This document shows positions 26,247 to 35,724 of a stretch of 64,000 nucleotides of DNA, piece after piece. Under the pieces are notes generated by a model that saw nothing but the letters and a program-made list of their open reading frames with translations, made no database searches and had not been told where the DNA came from. The stretch is taken from assembly GCA_016765135.1 (NCBI GenBank), contig JAESQN010000016.1:120129-184128 (forward strand), written 5' to 3'. The number at the start of each line of letters is the position of its first letter. Position 1 is the stretch's first letter. The position numbers and the translations under genes are program-made. The DNA is from Robiginitomaculum sp. (GTDB lineage Bacteria > Pseudomonadota > Alphaproteobacteria > Caulobacterales > Maricaulaceae).

Positions 26247-27275
26247 ATGCAAGCTTTGTCGGAAAAGCTATGTGAGCGAATAAGGCGTTTGGGGTTTGAT
26301 GCTTACGGTGTGGTGGGTCTTGATGCTGTCGGGCAAAATTACGGCACGGCTTTGCAAAATTACATCGCTCGTAACCACCACGGAACCATGGACTGGATGC
26401 CCGGCACGGCGGAGCGACGCTCTCATCCGAATAATTTATGGCCAGAAGCGAAATCGGCGTTGGTACTGGGGATGAATTACGGGCCAGATAGTGACCCGCT
26501 TGTCTCGCTCCTGCAAAAAGATAAAGCCACGATTTCCGTTTATGCGCGAAACAAGGATTATCACGGCCTTATTAAGGGCCGCCTGAAAGAATTGGCCGGA
26601 GTGCTGGCTCGTGATACCGGGGAGGATGTCAAGGTATTCGTTGATACGGCGCCCTTGATGGAAAAACCGCTTGCCGCCCACGCCGGCCTTGGCTGGCAGG
26701 GCAAGCATACAAATTTGGTCAGTCGGGAGTTTGGTTCCTGGCTGTTTTTGGGCGTTATTCTGAGCGCGGCAGAATTAACCCCGAGCGAGCCGGAAGTTGA
26801 TAATTGTGGGTCGTGCCGCACCTGTCTTGACATTTGCCCGACGGACGCTTTTCCAAATCCCTACCAAATTGATGCCCGCAAATGTATTTCCTATTTGACC
26901 ATCGAACACAAAGGCCCGGTAGATTTAAATTTGCGCGAAAAACTTGGCAACCGAATTTACGGCTGTGATGATTGTCTGGCAGTCTGCCCATGGAACAAAT
27001 TCGCCCGCACCGCAAGCGAAGCTAAATTACAGGCGCGGGCCGAGTTGGGTGCACCGGATTTGGCCAAACTTGCGACATTAGACGATCAGAAATTTCGCGC
27101 TATGTTTTCCGGCTCCCCGATCAAACGCATAGGCCGCGACCAATTTATCCGAAATGTGTTATATGCTATTGGAAATTCAAATGACCAGAGACTCAAGAGC
27201 GCCGCGCAAGCCCATGTGAACGCCGATAACCCGGTGGTGCGCGACGCCGCACGCTGGGCGGTGAAAAGGTTCTAG
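26247..27275 (+). CDS. queG: epoxyqueuosine reductase
   Basis: 342 residues from the ATG at 26247 (TTG and GTG codons just before it are in frame but fit the ribosome-binding AGG less well). Two [4Fe-4S] clusters are predicted from CGSCRTCLDICP and the C-x2-C-x3-CP set in YGCDDCLAVCPWN; a cobalamin-binding N-terminal domain precedes them. Catalyses the last step of queuosine formation in tRNA anticodons. Converges with the TPR gene, one base apart. Confidence 0.95.
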   Translation: MQALSEKLCERIRRLGFDAYGVVGLDAVGQNYGTALQNYIARNHHGTMDWMPGTAERRSHPNNLWPEAKSALVLGMNYGPDSDPLVSLLQKDKATISVYARNKDYHGLIKGRLKELAGVLARDTGEDVKVFVDTAPLMEKPLAAHAGLGWQGKHTNLVSREFGSWLFLGVILSAAELTPSEPEVDNCGSCRTCLDICPTDAFPNPYQIDARKCISYLTIEHKGPVDLNLREKLGNRIYGCDDCLAVCPWNKFARTASEAKLQARAELGAPDLAKLATLDDQKFRAMFSGSPIKRIGRDQFIRNVLYAIGNSNDQRLKSAAQAHVNADNPVVRDAARWAVKRF

Positions 27276-27276
27276 C

Positions 27277-27978
27277 TTATTTTCCTGTATCCAAAAGGAT
27301 AACATTATCACCCGGATTATCTTTCAACCGAATGGCTTCATTGATTTTTCCGCGTAGTAAGAGCGTATCTATATTTGTACCGTCTGCGCTTATTGACGCT
27401 TCAATATCGGTTTTGGCCTTAGCCAAATCACCTTGTTGTAAATATGTGTCAGCGCGGTAGCGCAAGGCGCGAGCGTTGTCTGGATGGAAGGCCAGGGCGG
27501 ATGTGAGGTCAGTTTTGCTATAATTCCAACGGCCCAGTGCGCCGTAAGCGCGGGCGCGATGTATGTGTAGATCAAGATCGCCGCGGGCGATCTTGAGACC
27601 AGCGCTGGCGGCGGCAAGTGCCCGACGTGGTTCTTGTGCTGCAAGCCAGAAATCTGCGGCCTCGGCGTAAAACCCGGCCCGCATTGTCGGTGTGCCGCCG
27701 TCAGGGGCTTTGGCAATTTTCTCCAGCCGTGTGGCCGCTTCGCCCGCATGACCTAGCGCAAATAATGCTGTGGCAACACAGTGACGGGCACGGCGGCCCC
27801 CACCTTGCGATTGCCAGATCATGGCTTCTTCATAAGCGGTTTCTGCATCGTCCGTGATTTTTTCCAGGCATGATTTATGTTGGGCATCAAAGCCTACATC
27901 CACTTCCACATCCTGAGCAAACACGGTTTGGGGTATAGCTACGGCGAACGCCAGACTTATGATAAATATTTTTTTCAC
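27277..27978 (-). CDS. secreted tetratricopeptide-repeat protein
   Basis: 233 residues with a signal peptide (MKKIFIISLAFAVAIPQTVFAQ). Three to four TPR-like helical pairs follow, the clearest at ALRYRADTYLQQGDLAKAKTDIEASI and HRARAYGALGRWNYSKTDLTSAL. TPRs are protein-protein interaction scaffolds; the partner is unknown. Periplasmic location is inferred from the signal peptide. Confidence 0.85.
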   Translation of the reverse strand: MKKIFIISLAFAVAIPQTVFAQDVEVDVGFDAQHKSCLEKITDDAETAYEEAMIWQSQGGGRRARHCVATALFALGHAGEAATRLEKIAKAPDGGTPTMRAGFYAEAADFWLAAQEPRRALAAASAGLKIARGDLDLHIHRARAYGALGRWNYSKTDLTSALAFHPDNARALRYRADTYLQQGDLAKAKTDIEASISADGTNIDTLLLRGKINEAIRLKDNPGDNVILLDTGK

Positions 27979-28053
27979 AAACGCTCTCTATCTACGGCAC
28001 ACAAAAAGCGCAATGCTTGGCTCGGTTAAAATGCAGTCATGTTCGCGCCAAAA

Positions 28054-29232
28054 TCAAGCAAGGGCGTTGCCGCAAGCAAAACCGCTGGCCCAGGCCCATT
28101 GGAAGTTATGGCCGCCCAGATGCCCGGTGACGTCCACCACCTCGCCAATGAAATATAGGCCCGGCACTTTGCGGGCTTCGAAGGTTTTTGAGGATAGTTC
28201 TTTGGTATCTACACCGCCAAGTGTGACCTCGGCGGTTCGAAACCCTTCACTGCCCGCAGGCTTGAGCCGCCAATTATTGATGCTGTCCGCCAATGCTTGC
28301 AAAACTTTGTCGCCCATATCTGCAAGGCGCGTGTGGGATATATCTTTAGTGAGATAACCCGCCAGGCTTTTCGGCAAAAATCGGGACAAAAACACCGCCG
28401 GGCTTTGTTTGGGGTTTTCGGTGCGGGCTTGTTTAAGCTGCGCCAATATATCGACGCCCGGCGTCAAATTGATATAAATATCATCACCGGCTCGCCAATA
28501 TGTGGAAATTTGTAAAATCGCCGGGCCGGACAGGCCTCTGTGGGTGAACAGGAGCGCATCTTCGAACACGGTCTTTGCGTGCCTGACCTGCACCTCCAGA
28601 CTTGTCCCGGACAATTCTTTGAGCGCGGTTTTAAACCCGTCGGTAAAGCTAAGCGGTACCAAAGCAGGTATTGGCTCTATGACGTCCAGGCCAAACTGTT
28701 TGGCGGCTTTATAGCCATAACCGCTAGCCCCCATTTTGGGAATACTTGGCCCGCCGCTGGCAATAACCAGAGATGTGCAATTCCACGAAGCTTTGCTGGT
28801 GGTGACCACGAAACCGGTGTCTGATTTACGAATATCCAGAACTTGGGTTTCAAAGCGAAAATGATTGCCAGATTTTTTGCATTCACTGCGCAACATGCCA
28901 ATGATTTGGTTGGCGCTTTCATCGCAAAACAGCTGGCCCTTTTCTTTTTCGTGCCACTTGATCTTATACTTGTCCACGAGGGCAATAAAATCACGGGGCG
29001 AAAACCCCGCCAGCGCTGATTTGCAAAAATGTGGGTTTTTCGAGATAAAATTGTTTGGCCCGCAGTGGATATTGGTGAAGTTACAGCGCCCACCCCCTGA
29101 AATCCGAATTTTTTCGCCAGCCGAAACCGCCGTGTCGATCAGTAATACCGATTTACCTTGCGCACCAGCCCGTGCACCACACATCATACCAGCCGCACCA
29201 GCGCCAATAATTATGACATCAAAATCCATCAT
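28054..29232 (-). CDS. BaiN/HI0933-family flavoprotein
   Basis: 392 residues, FAD-dependent. The N-terminal dinucleotide-binding motif is IIIGAGAAGMMCG; the family signature ISGGGRCNFTN follows at about 45-55, and GEVVDVTGHLGGHNFQWAWASG near the C-terminus is the conserved FAD-binding end. Family members are annotated as NAD(P)/FAD-dependent oxidoreductases (BaiN, YhiN, RdsA); the physiological substrate here is unknown. Confidence 0.9.
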   Translation of the reverse strand: MMDFDVIIIGAGAAGMMCGARAGAQGKSVLLIDTAVSAGEKIRISGGGRCNFTNIHCGPNNFISKNPHFCKSALAGFSPRDFIALVDKYKIKWHEKEKGQLFCDESANQIIGMLRSECKKSGNHFRFETQVLDIRKSDTGFVVTTSKASWNCTSLVIASGGPSIPKMGASGYGYKAAKQFGLDVIEPIPALVPLSFTDGFKTALKELSGTSLEVQVRHAKTVFEDALLFTHRGLSGPAILQISTYWRAGDDIYINLTPGVDILAQLKQARTENPKQSPAVFLSRFLPKSLAGYLTKDISHTRLADMGDKVLQALADSINNWRLKPAGSEGFRTAEVTLGGVDTKELSSKTFEARKVPGLYFIGEVVDVTGHLGGHNFQWAWASGFACGNALA

Positions 29233-29376
29233 TTTTCTATACCTGTTATGCCCGCCAATATCAGCCTTGTTCCTAACCCGTGGACGGCCTTTAAATCAAC
29301 GTGAAATTCTTGATAGCCAAAACCATATAGTATGGTTATGTCTAAATATCATTTGTTTGCACGGGGATTTTAAGTC

Positions 29377-31809
29377 TTGAATATGTCTGATCTGGATATG
29401 GTATCGTTATATATAACGGCTGGTGCGGTATTGCTTGCCATTATTGTGGCGTTTATTGCCGTACGTTCAGGTGCCGGAAGGCACAAGGCCGTTAATAGAT
29501 GGCGTAAACGTGCTTCCGAGTTAGACCAAAAACTGGCACGTGTGGAAACGGTTTTTGCGGCCTACCCTGGACTGGTTCTGGTGTGGGAAGGGAAAATACC
29601 CGACCCGGATACGGATTGGGGTGAGCCAACGGTTTACGGCTCCACGGCTGCTTTGGTTTCCTTGGTTAGGTTTGCTGAACCTGGAAAACCCAAAGAATTT
29701 GCTCGCAATCTCCTGGAGGGATTGGCCGATCACAACACCGTATCCAGTGAGAGTGAAACCAGCACTTTGCGCAAGTTGGTGGGTGTTTTACGCACACGCG
29801 GGGAAGCTTTTTCAGCTTCAATCGCGTTGCCGGGTAATAAGTTGATCGAAGTTGATGGCAATGTCGCCGGTGCGCAAATCGTGCTGTGGCTTGAAGACGC
29901 TTCTATCCGGGCAGGCGACGAGAAGGCGGCTATCTCCAAGTTTGAAAAAGAAAAGCTTATTGCTCTGTCCGATCCTGTTGCTTTTGTCGAGATTATGGGG
30001 AAAGCTCCCTTTCCCATCTGGCGGCTCAGTGGTGGTGGGCGAATTGTCTGGGCCAATAACGTATACACCGAAGCAGTGGACGCGGCCGATTTGTCCGAAG
30101 TGATCGAGCAGCAAATTCACCTGGACGACGACTGTGCTGCACAAGCCAAACGAGCTTTGGAAGCAAACACCAATATCAAAGATGTACGCCCGTTGATATT
30201 GGGCGGTAAGCGGGTGTCTTCACTAATTTCCATGTTCCCGGTTTCTGGCGGGGTTGCGGGCATGGCGGTTGATGCATCTGAAGCCGAAAACTTGCGCGCC
30301 GCACTTAAGCGGCATATTCGCGCCCACGACGAAACCTTAAACAATATGGGTGAGGCTGTTGTGATCTTTGGGGCCGATAAACGGATGAATTTTCATAACC
30401 ACGCTTTTGCCAAAATGTTTGATTTGAACGAGGGTTGGTTTAAAGAGCGCCGCTCCCACGAAGAATGGCTAGACCATTTGCGCGAAAAACGCCGTCTGCC
30501 GGAGCAGCCAAATTACCGGGAATGGAAACAGGCGGAGCTGTCTTTATATACGGATTGGCCGGACGAAATGCCGGACGAATTATGGAGCCTGCCAAACAAC
30601 CGCGAATTACGCTTGGTACGGATGCGCGACCCGCAAGGCGGCATAAGTTTGCTGTTCGGTGATATTACCGACCAAATGACTATGCAAAGCCGGTTCAATA
30701 CCCAGATCAATGTACAGACCGCAACCCTGGATAAGTTGACGGAAGGGGTCGCCGTATTTGGCCCTGATGGTCGTCTCAAAATGCACAATGCCGCTTTTGA
30801 GGTCATGTGGAATTTATCTCCGGACGACCTTGTAGACGAGCCGCGTTTTCGCGATCTGATTCCTTTATTGTTGAATATTTACCATGACCGGGGTTTTTGG
30901 AAAGAGATGAGTGCCCGCACCACGGATCCGTCTCCGGAGGCCCGCCGGCATGTCAGCGGCGAAATTAACCGTGTTGATGACAGTATATTTACCTATCTCT
31001 CCAAGCCGCTTCCTGACGGAGCCACCCTCATCGCTTGGGATGATGTCACCAGTTCGCGCCAAACCGAAGCCGCCCTGCGTGAACGGGCCGAGGCTATGGA
31101 GGCGGCTGACCATTTGAAACAGGAATTCGTTGGTCATGTCAGTTATCAGCTCCGCACGCCCCTGACCACGATTTCAGGTTATGGTGAGCTTTTGCAATCC
31201 GGCGCAGCGGGTGAGCTTACCGACAAACAAGCCGAATATGTCTTTGCCGTACAAAGCGCTGCCGAAGATTTGACCCGTACCATAGATGATATGCTGGATT
31301 TTGCCGCCATTGAAGCTGACACAATTGATTTGGAATTGGGTGATGTTGATGTGTACGGCATGCTTGAAGATGCTCTTGGTTATATATCGGGTAAGGCAGA
31401 GGAGAACAGAATTGAGCTGGTGTTTTCCTGCCCAGAAGATATCGGGGTCATCCGTGCCGACGAGAAGCGCATCAAGCAAATCGTTTATAATCTATTGTCC
31501 AACGGTCTAAGGTTTACCAAGCCGGGCGGGCGGGTTGAGCTTGGTGCCACATCTGAAGAAGACAGCATTACGGTTTGGGTCAAGGACAACGGCGTTGGTA
31601 TTCCGTCCGAAAAACAGCCGCAGGTGTTTGAAAGCTTCCAGTCTTCACGTGGCGGCGCCGGGCTGGGTTTGGCCTTGGTCGAGCGCTTTGTTGCCCGCCA
31701 CGGCGGTTGGGTCGAGCTTGAGAGCGAAGAAGGCAAAGGTACCCACATCATCTGCCACCTGCCCAGACAAGCCGTCCTGGAAGGCGCAGAGCCGGAACTG
31801 GATTTTTAA
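29377..31809 (+). CDS. divL: DivL-type histidine-kinase-like cell-cycle regulator with Tyr in place of His
   Basis: About 810 residues. One N-terminal membrane segment (about 8-28), a coiled-coil-like stretch, then several PAS domains (about 190-560), a dimerisation/phosphoacceptor helix and an ATPase domain (N box NLLSNGLRFT, G1 DNGVGIP, G2 GAGLGLALV). In the phosphoacceptor helix the motif is GHVSYQLRTPLTTISGY: the position normally occupied by His is Tyr590. This is the hallmark of DivL, which in Caulobacter binds DivK~P and controls CckA and CtrA. The start is TTG at 29377 (GGGGA at a good distance) or ATG at 29383. Converges with regA. Confidence 0.9.
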   Translation: MNMSDLDMVSLYITAGAVLLAIIVAFIAVRSGAGRHKAVNRWRKRASELDQKLARVETVFAAYPGLVLVWEGKIPDPDTDWGEPTVYGSTAALVSLVRFAEPGKPKEFARNLLEGLADHNTVSSESETSTLRKLVGVLRTRGEAFSASIALPGNKLIEVDGNVAGAQIVLWLEDASIRAGDEKAAISKFEKEKLIALSDPVAFVEIMGKAPFPIWRLSGGGRIVWANNVYTEAVDAADLSEVIEQQIHLDDDCAAQAKRALEANTNIKDVRPLILGGKRVSSLISMFPVSGGVAGMAVDASEAENLRAALKRHIRAHDETLNNMGEAVVIFGADKRMNFHNHAFAKMFDLNEGWFKERRSHEEWLDHLREKRRLPEQPNYREWKQAELSLYTDWPDEMPDELWSLPNNRELRLVRMRDPQGGISLLFGDITDQMTMQSRFNTQINVQTATLDKLTEGVAVFGPDGRLKMHNAAFEVMWNLSPDDLVDEPRFRDLIPLLLNIYHDRGFWKEMSARTTDPSPEARRHVSGEINRVDDSIFTYLSKPLPDGATLIAWDDVTSSRQTEAALRERAEAMEAADHLKQEFVGHVSYQLRTPLTTISGYGELLQSGAAGELTDKQAEYVFAVQSAAEDLTRTIDDMLDFAAIEADTIDLELGDVDVYGMLEDALGYISGKAEENRIELVFSCPEDIGVIRADEKRIKQIVYNLLSNGLRFTKPGGRVELGATSEEDSITVWVKDNGVGIPSEKQPQVFESFQSSRGGAGLGLALVERFVARHGGWVELESEEGKGTHIICHLPRQAVLEGAEPELDF

Positions 31810-31827
31810 AAAACGGCTACAAACAAG

Positions 31828-32376
31828 CTATTTCGGCGCCCGTTTGGCCATGATCCTTTGTAGGGTGCGTCGGTGCATGTTGAGGCGTCTGGCGGTTTCG
31901 GAGACATTTTTATCGCACAGTTCGTAAACCCGCTGGATATGTTCCCACCGCACCCGGTCGGCTGACATGGGATTGTCGGGCGGGGACGGGTTTTCGTCTT
32001 TTTGAGCCAGTAATGCTTTGGTGACATCATCCGCGTCCGCTGGCTTGGCCAGATAGTCCACGGCACCGCCCTTAATGGCGGCAACGGCGGTGGCTAAATT
32101 CCCATACCCGGTCAGCATCACCATACGACAATCCGGACGTTCTTCGTGGAGCATAGCCACAATATCCAGCCCGCTCCCGTCATTTAGGCGCATGTCTATG
32201 ACCGCAAAAGCTGGCGGGTTCGATTTCACAATCGCCGTTGCTTCCGCAATGCTTTCGGCCAATACAACTTTGAAACCCCGCGCCGTTAGCGCACGGCCAA
32301 GGCGGATACGGAAAGCTTGGTTGTCTTCCAAAACCATCAGGGTGTTATCTTCGGGAATGTCGTAATCTGTAGCCAC
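31828..32376 (-). CDS. regA: RegA/ActR/PrrA-type response regulator
   Basis: 182 residues. Receiver domain with acidic pocket (EDN at 17-19), phospho-acceptor D61 (VIDMRLNDGSGLDIV), Thr in MLTGYG and Lys in YLAKPAD. C-terminal Fis-type helix-turn-helix: NVSETARRLNMHRRTLQRIM. The size and this helix are characteristic of the RegA/ActR/PrrA/RoxR global redox regulators. Encoded 116 nt downstream of its partner kinase regB on the same strand. Confidence 0.93.
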   Translation of the reverse strand: MATDYDIPEDNTLMVLEDNQAFRIRLGRALTARGFKVVLAESIAEATAIVKSNPPAFAVIDMRLNDGSGLDIVAMLHEERPDCRMVMLTGYGNLATAVAAIKGGAVDYLAKPADADDVTKALLAQKDENPSPPDNPMSADRVRWEHIQRVYELCDKNVSETARRLNMHRRTLQRIMAKRAPK

Positions 32377-32492
32377 GTGCGAATCCTATGAACAATTACC
32401 CTTACTTTACTTTATGGAATGTGGCGGCGCAAATAAAGGGTTTTTTTAAGTGTGTCTTTTAACTTAATCTCTTCACTACAGCCTGGGCCAAG

Positions 32493-33812
32493 CTACAGTC
32501 GGGGCCAACACATTTGCACATGGGCACCTGTTTCTGGGGCACCGCTCCCGGTTTTGCGATTGGAAAACTCTATAGTGCCGCCGACCCGCTCCATCAATGT
32601 GGTGGCGATGAACACGCCCAGGCCCATGCCGCCTGCCCTTTGTGGCTTGTGTTTTTTGTCAGGGCGGTGGGAAATATAGGGTTCACCGATCTTGGCCAGC
32701 ACGGAGGACGCGAATCCCGGCCCATCATCCTTCACTTCAATGGTGATGCTTTTATCTGTCCATGTACCGATGACCTCGACTTTGGTTTTGGCAAAATCGG
32801 CGGCGTTTTCCACAATATTGGTTAGGCCATAAACAAATTCAGGCTTGCGGGTCAGCACGGGCATAGCTTCGCCAGATTGCGGCGCGGTTATTTTGGTGAT
32901 AATTTGTGCCTCGAACCCGACAAATGGCTCCGTGATTTCGCGGATCAGGTCGCTTAAACTAAGCTGATCATGTATAGCATCGCCTTTATCGCCGCGCTGG
33001 GCCAACTCCAAAAGAATTTCGCGGCAATGTTCGGCTTGTGATAATAACAGCAATGCGTCTTCAGACAATTCGCTGCCCGGCTTGGCGTCGTTGACAATTT
33101 CTCTGGCCACAAGCTGAATGGTCGAAAGCGGTGTGCCTAATTTATGGGCCGCCGCTGCAGCCATGCCGCCAAGTGCGGAAAGCTTTTTCTCGTGGGCCAG
33201 GATTGCGTCGGTTGCGGCTAATGCTTGAGTGAGCCGTCTGGTTTGTGCCGTAGCCCGCCATGTATAGGTAGAGGTAAATAACATACCAACTTGCAAGGCG
33301 AGCCAGGACCCGTATTGGTATATTTGCGGAGATGTAAATTCTTGCCCGGCATACCAGGGTAGGGGTAGATGGAAAAATAAAATGATACCCGATAAAAGCG
33401 CCACCGCTACGGCAATGCTGGCAAATACAGTACGGTCGAGGGTCTTGGCGGCAATGACGACGGGTGCGAGCAACAACAAAGCAAATGGGTTTTGCATACC
33501 GCCTGTTAGATAGAGTAAAAACGCAAGCTGAACCGCATCGAAAAATAATTGTAGTCCAGCCTCGGTATTGGAGATGCGCCTGTCCAGGGGCAATAGCTTG
33601 ATGATGACCAAATTGACTATGGCACTAATGGCAATTATGCCGAGGCAAACGGCAATATGTAAATCCAGCCGCATGAAACTGACGACAGCCAAAGCAAGTA
33701 ACTGGCCAGCGACAGCCATCCATCTAAGAGATGTGAGTGTGGAGCGGCGCAATTGTCCGGTCTTGTAGAAATCGCCGCGTATCCGACTGTCAAACAAGCT
33801 ATACGATTCCAT
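32493..33812 (-). CDS. regB: RegB/ActS/PrrB-type redox sensor kinase
   Basis: 439 residues with about six membrane segments (30-190). The quinone-sensing loop GGMQNPF lies at 104-110, the phosphorylated His is H223 in AAAAHKLGTPL, and C263 in EHCREIL corresponds by position to the redox-active Cys265 of Rhodobacter RegB. ATPase motifs NIVENAADFAK, DDGPGF and GGMGLGVFIA are present. It would sense ubiquinol/oxygen status and phosphorylate RegA. Divergent from senC, 50 nt apart. Confidence 0.93.
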   Translation of the reverse strand: MESYSLFDSRIRGDFYKTGQLRRSTLTSLRWMAVAGQLLALAVVSFMRLDLHIAVCLGIIAISAIVNLVIIKLLPLDRRISNTEAGLQLFFDAVQLAFLLYLTGGMQNPFALLLLAPVVIAAKTLDRTVFASIAVAVALLSGIILFFHLPLPWYAGQEFTSPQIYQYGSWLALQVGMLFTSTYTWRATAQTRRLTQALAATDAILAHEKKLSALGGMAAAAAHKLGTPLSTIQLVAREIVNDAKPGSELSEDALLLLSQAEHCREILLELAQRGDKGDAIHDQLSLSDLIREITEPFVGFEAQIITKITAPQSGEAMPVLTRKPEFVYGLTNIVENAADFAKTKVEVIGTWTDKSITIEVKDDGPGFASSVLAKIGEPYISHRPDKKHKPQRAGGMGLGVFIATTLMERVGGTIEFSNRKTGSGAPETGAHVQMCWPRL

Positions 33813-33862
33813 TGCAATTCCCTTTCGTAGGCATCATAAGTAAATTAAATAAGGAGCAAGCA

Positions 33863-34516
33863 ATGTCACGGGTTATTTTCAAGCAAGTTGTCGCAGTGTT
33901 AGGCCTTGGTGCCGCGTTTATGGTATTGGGGGCATGTTCAGGGGACAGAAAACCAGACGGTCGGCCATCGGGGCAAGTTGCTCAAAGCGGGCAGGTCACC
34001 GCCGTGTCAGGCAAAGCCGATATTGGCGGCGCATATGAACTGGTTGACCACACTGGCAAACCTGTCACCAACAAAAATTATCTCGGCAAGGCGCAATTGA
34101 TCTTTTTCGGCTTTGCCTATTGCCCGGACGTTTGCCCCACCGCTTTGCAAAAAATGGGCGCGGCTTTAGAGTTGGCGGGAGATGCGGGTGATGCTTATCA
34201 GGCGATTTTTATCACCGTGGATCCTAAGCGCGATACGCCGGAAATGCTGGCGCAATTTGTCACTGCCAACGGGTTTCCTGCCGGGCTTGTGGCGCTAACG
34301 GGTACGCAAGCGCAGATCGACAAAGCCAAGAAAGCGTTTAAAGTTTACGGGGCCAAAGCCGATGACCCTACGAGTGCGGCAGGATATACATTTGACCACA
34401 CCAGCTTGATTTACATGATGGATGAAAACGGGGATTTTGTTGACATATTTTCCCATAGCACAAGCCCGCAAGATATAGCAGACAGGCTTGTGCGGCATAG
34501 TGATGCTAAACGTTAA
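33863..34516 (+). CDS. senC: SCO1/SenC copper chaperone lipoprotein
   Basis: 217 residues from the ATG at 33863 (AAGGAGCAAGCA upstream). Lipoprotein signal with lipobox LGAC (C25). Thioredoxin-like SCO domain with CPDVC (C87, C91) and the third copper ligand His in FDHTSLIYM. Delivers copper to the CuA centre of cytochrome oxidase or acts in thiol redox. Its place between regB and the flanking genes reproduces the regB-senC-regA association of purple bacteria. The stop overlaps that of the convergent SDR by 4 nt. Confidence 0.93.
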   Translation: MSRVIFKQVVAVLGLGAAFMVLGACSGDRKPDGRPSGQVAQSGQVTAVSGKADIGGAYELVDHTGKPVTNKNYLGKAQLIFFGFAYCPDVCPTALQKMGAALELAGDAGDAYQAIFITVDPKRDTPEMLAQFVTANGFPAGLVALTGTQAQIDKAKKAFKVYGAKADDPTSAAGYTFDHTSLIYMMDENGDFVDIFSHSTSPQDIADRLVRHSDAKR

Positions 34517-35319
34517 TCGCGTTTCGCCATTACATAGTTGAGGGCTAACCGACCACCGTCTACATAGATACACTCGCCCGTGATATAGCTGGCACCTTCA
34601 CTGGCTAGGAAGGCGACAACGCTGGCAACTTCGTCAGGATGTGCGATACGCCCAAGCGGGGTGCGCGAATGGATCATCTCGAGAGCCGCAGGGTTTTGGG
34701 CGACACCAGCCAGCATATCAGTTTTGATACTGCCGGGGCCAACGGCATTAACCCGGATGCCGTAAGGGGCCAGTTCAAGCGCCATGCCTTTGGTCAGTTG
34801 GTTCATGCCGCCTTTGGAAACTTCGTAGGCCAAAATATCAGAAATGGCCACAACCGCATTAACCGACGACATGTTAACAATGCAAAACGGACGCCGTGCC
34901 CGGCCTGACCTGTCGTCGCTATTGTCTATTTCCTCGACCATATGCCGGGCTACGGCTTGCGCCACCATGAAGGCTCCGCGTAAATTCACCGCCAGAACTT
35001 TGTCAAAATCATCCACATCCAAATCCAGTGCGCCACCCTTTATGATGATGCCGGCATTGTTGACCAACACATCTATGCGGCCAAATTTGCTCAAGGTTTC
35101 TGCGATTAGATTGTGAACGGACAATTTGTCCGAAACATCCGTGGGTACATATAAAATGCGGTCGCCGTCTGCGTTTAATTTTTCAAGTGCAGTTTTTCCG
35201 GCCTGTTTGTCTATGTCGGCTATGACAACATTGTCGCCATCTTCAAGAAATTTATTTGCACAGGCATAGCCAATACCTTTGGCGCCACCTGTGATTATAA
35301 CAACTCTACGATCTGCCAT
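34513..35319 (-). CDS. short-chain dehydrogenase/reductase
   Basis: 268 residues from the ATG at 35319 (GGTGGAGATTGGT upstream; an earlier ATG four codons before is less likely). Classical SDR: TGGAKGIGYA cofactor loop, NNAGI, catalytic Ser in NMSSVNAV, YEVSK with catalytic Tyr and Lys, and a VDGGRL end. Substrate cannot be told from sequence; relatives include glucose dehydrogenases and 3-oxoacyl-ACP reductases. An insertion RSGRARR around residue 145 is unusual. Confidence 0.88.
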   Translation of the reverse strand: MADRRVVIITGGAKGIGYACANKFLEDGDNVVIADIDKQAGKTALEKLNADGDRILYVPTDVSDKLSVHNLIAETLSKFGRIDVLVNNAGIIIKGGALDLDVDDFDKVLAVNLRGAFMVAQAVARHMVEEIDNSDDRSGRARRPFCIVNMSSVNAVVAISDILAYEVSKGGMNQLTKGMALELAPYGIRVNAVGPGSIKTDMLAGVAQNPAALEMIHSRTPLGRIAHPDEVASVVAFLASEGASYITGECIYVDGGRLALNYVMAKRD

Positions 35320-35429
35320 ACCAATCTCCACCTAATATAGTGTTTTAAAAGAACATGCTTTAAGCACTATTTATCTGGTTATGGAACCCTATTTGTGATC
35401 GAAAATATCGCGGCAAGGTGGGTAAAATA

Positions 35430-35597
35430 TTAGCCCGGTCGCATTTCCGCGATTTTTTGTTTGAGTTGCAGTTTTTGTTTTTTTAGTTCGGTGACAAGAA
35501 TAGTATCAGGCGCGGGGTGTTTGAGCTCTTTTTCTATTTGTGTGTCGAGTTGAGCATGTTTATTGTTAAGTTGTTCCAAATGCGCTGATAAAGCCAT
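35430..35597 (-). CDS. DUF465/YdcH-family miniprotein
   Basis: 55 residues from the ATG at 35597 (AGGAGGTGCGA upstream, the strongest ribosome-binding site in this area). Helical hairpin of the DUF465 (YdcH) family: HLEQLNNKHAQLDTQIEKE then LKKQKLQLKQKIAEM. Function unknown. Divergent from a second member of the family at 35725. Confidence 0.85.
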   Translation of the reverse strand: MALSAHLEQLNNKHAQLDTQIEKELKHPAPDTILVTELKKQKLQLKQKIAEMRPG

Positions 35598-35724
35598 TCG
35601 CACCTCCTGCTGGTTTGTGTGTATAGGCAGGCTAGCATAATTTTTCACGCCTGTCACACATGTTTGAGAAATTTATTTTGGGTTCTTTCTTGGTAAAGCG
35701 GGCAAAACGGGTTAGGGCTGACCT

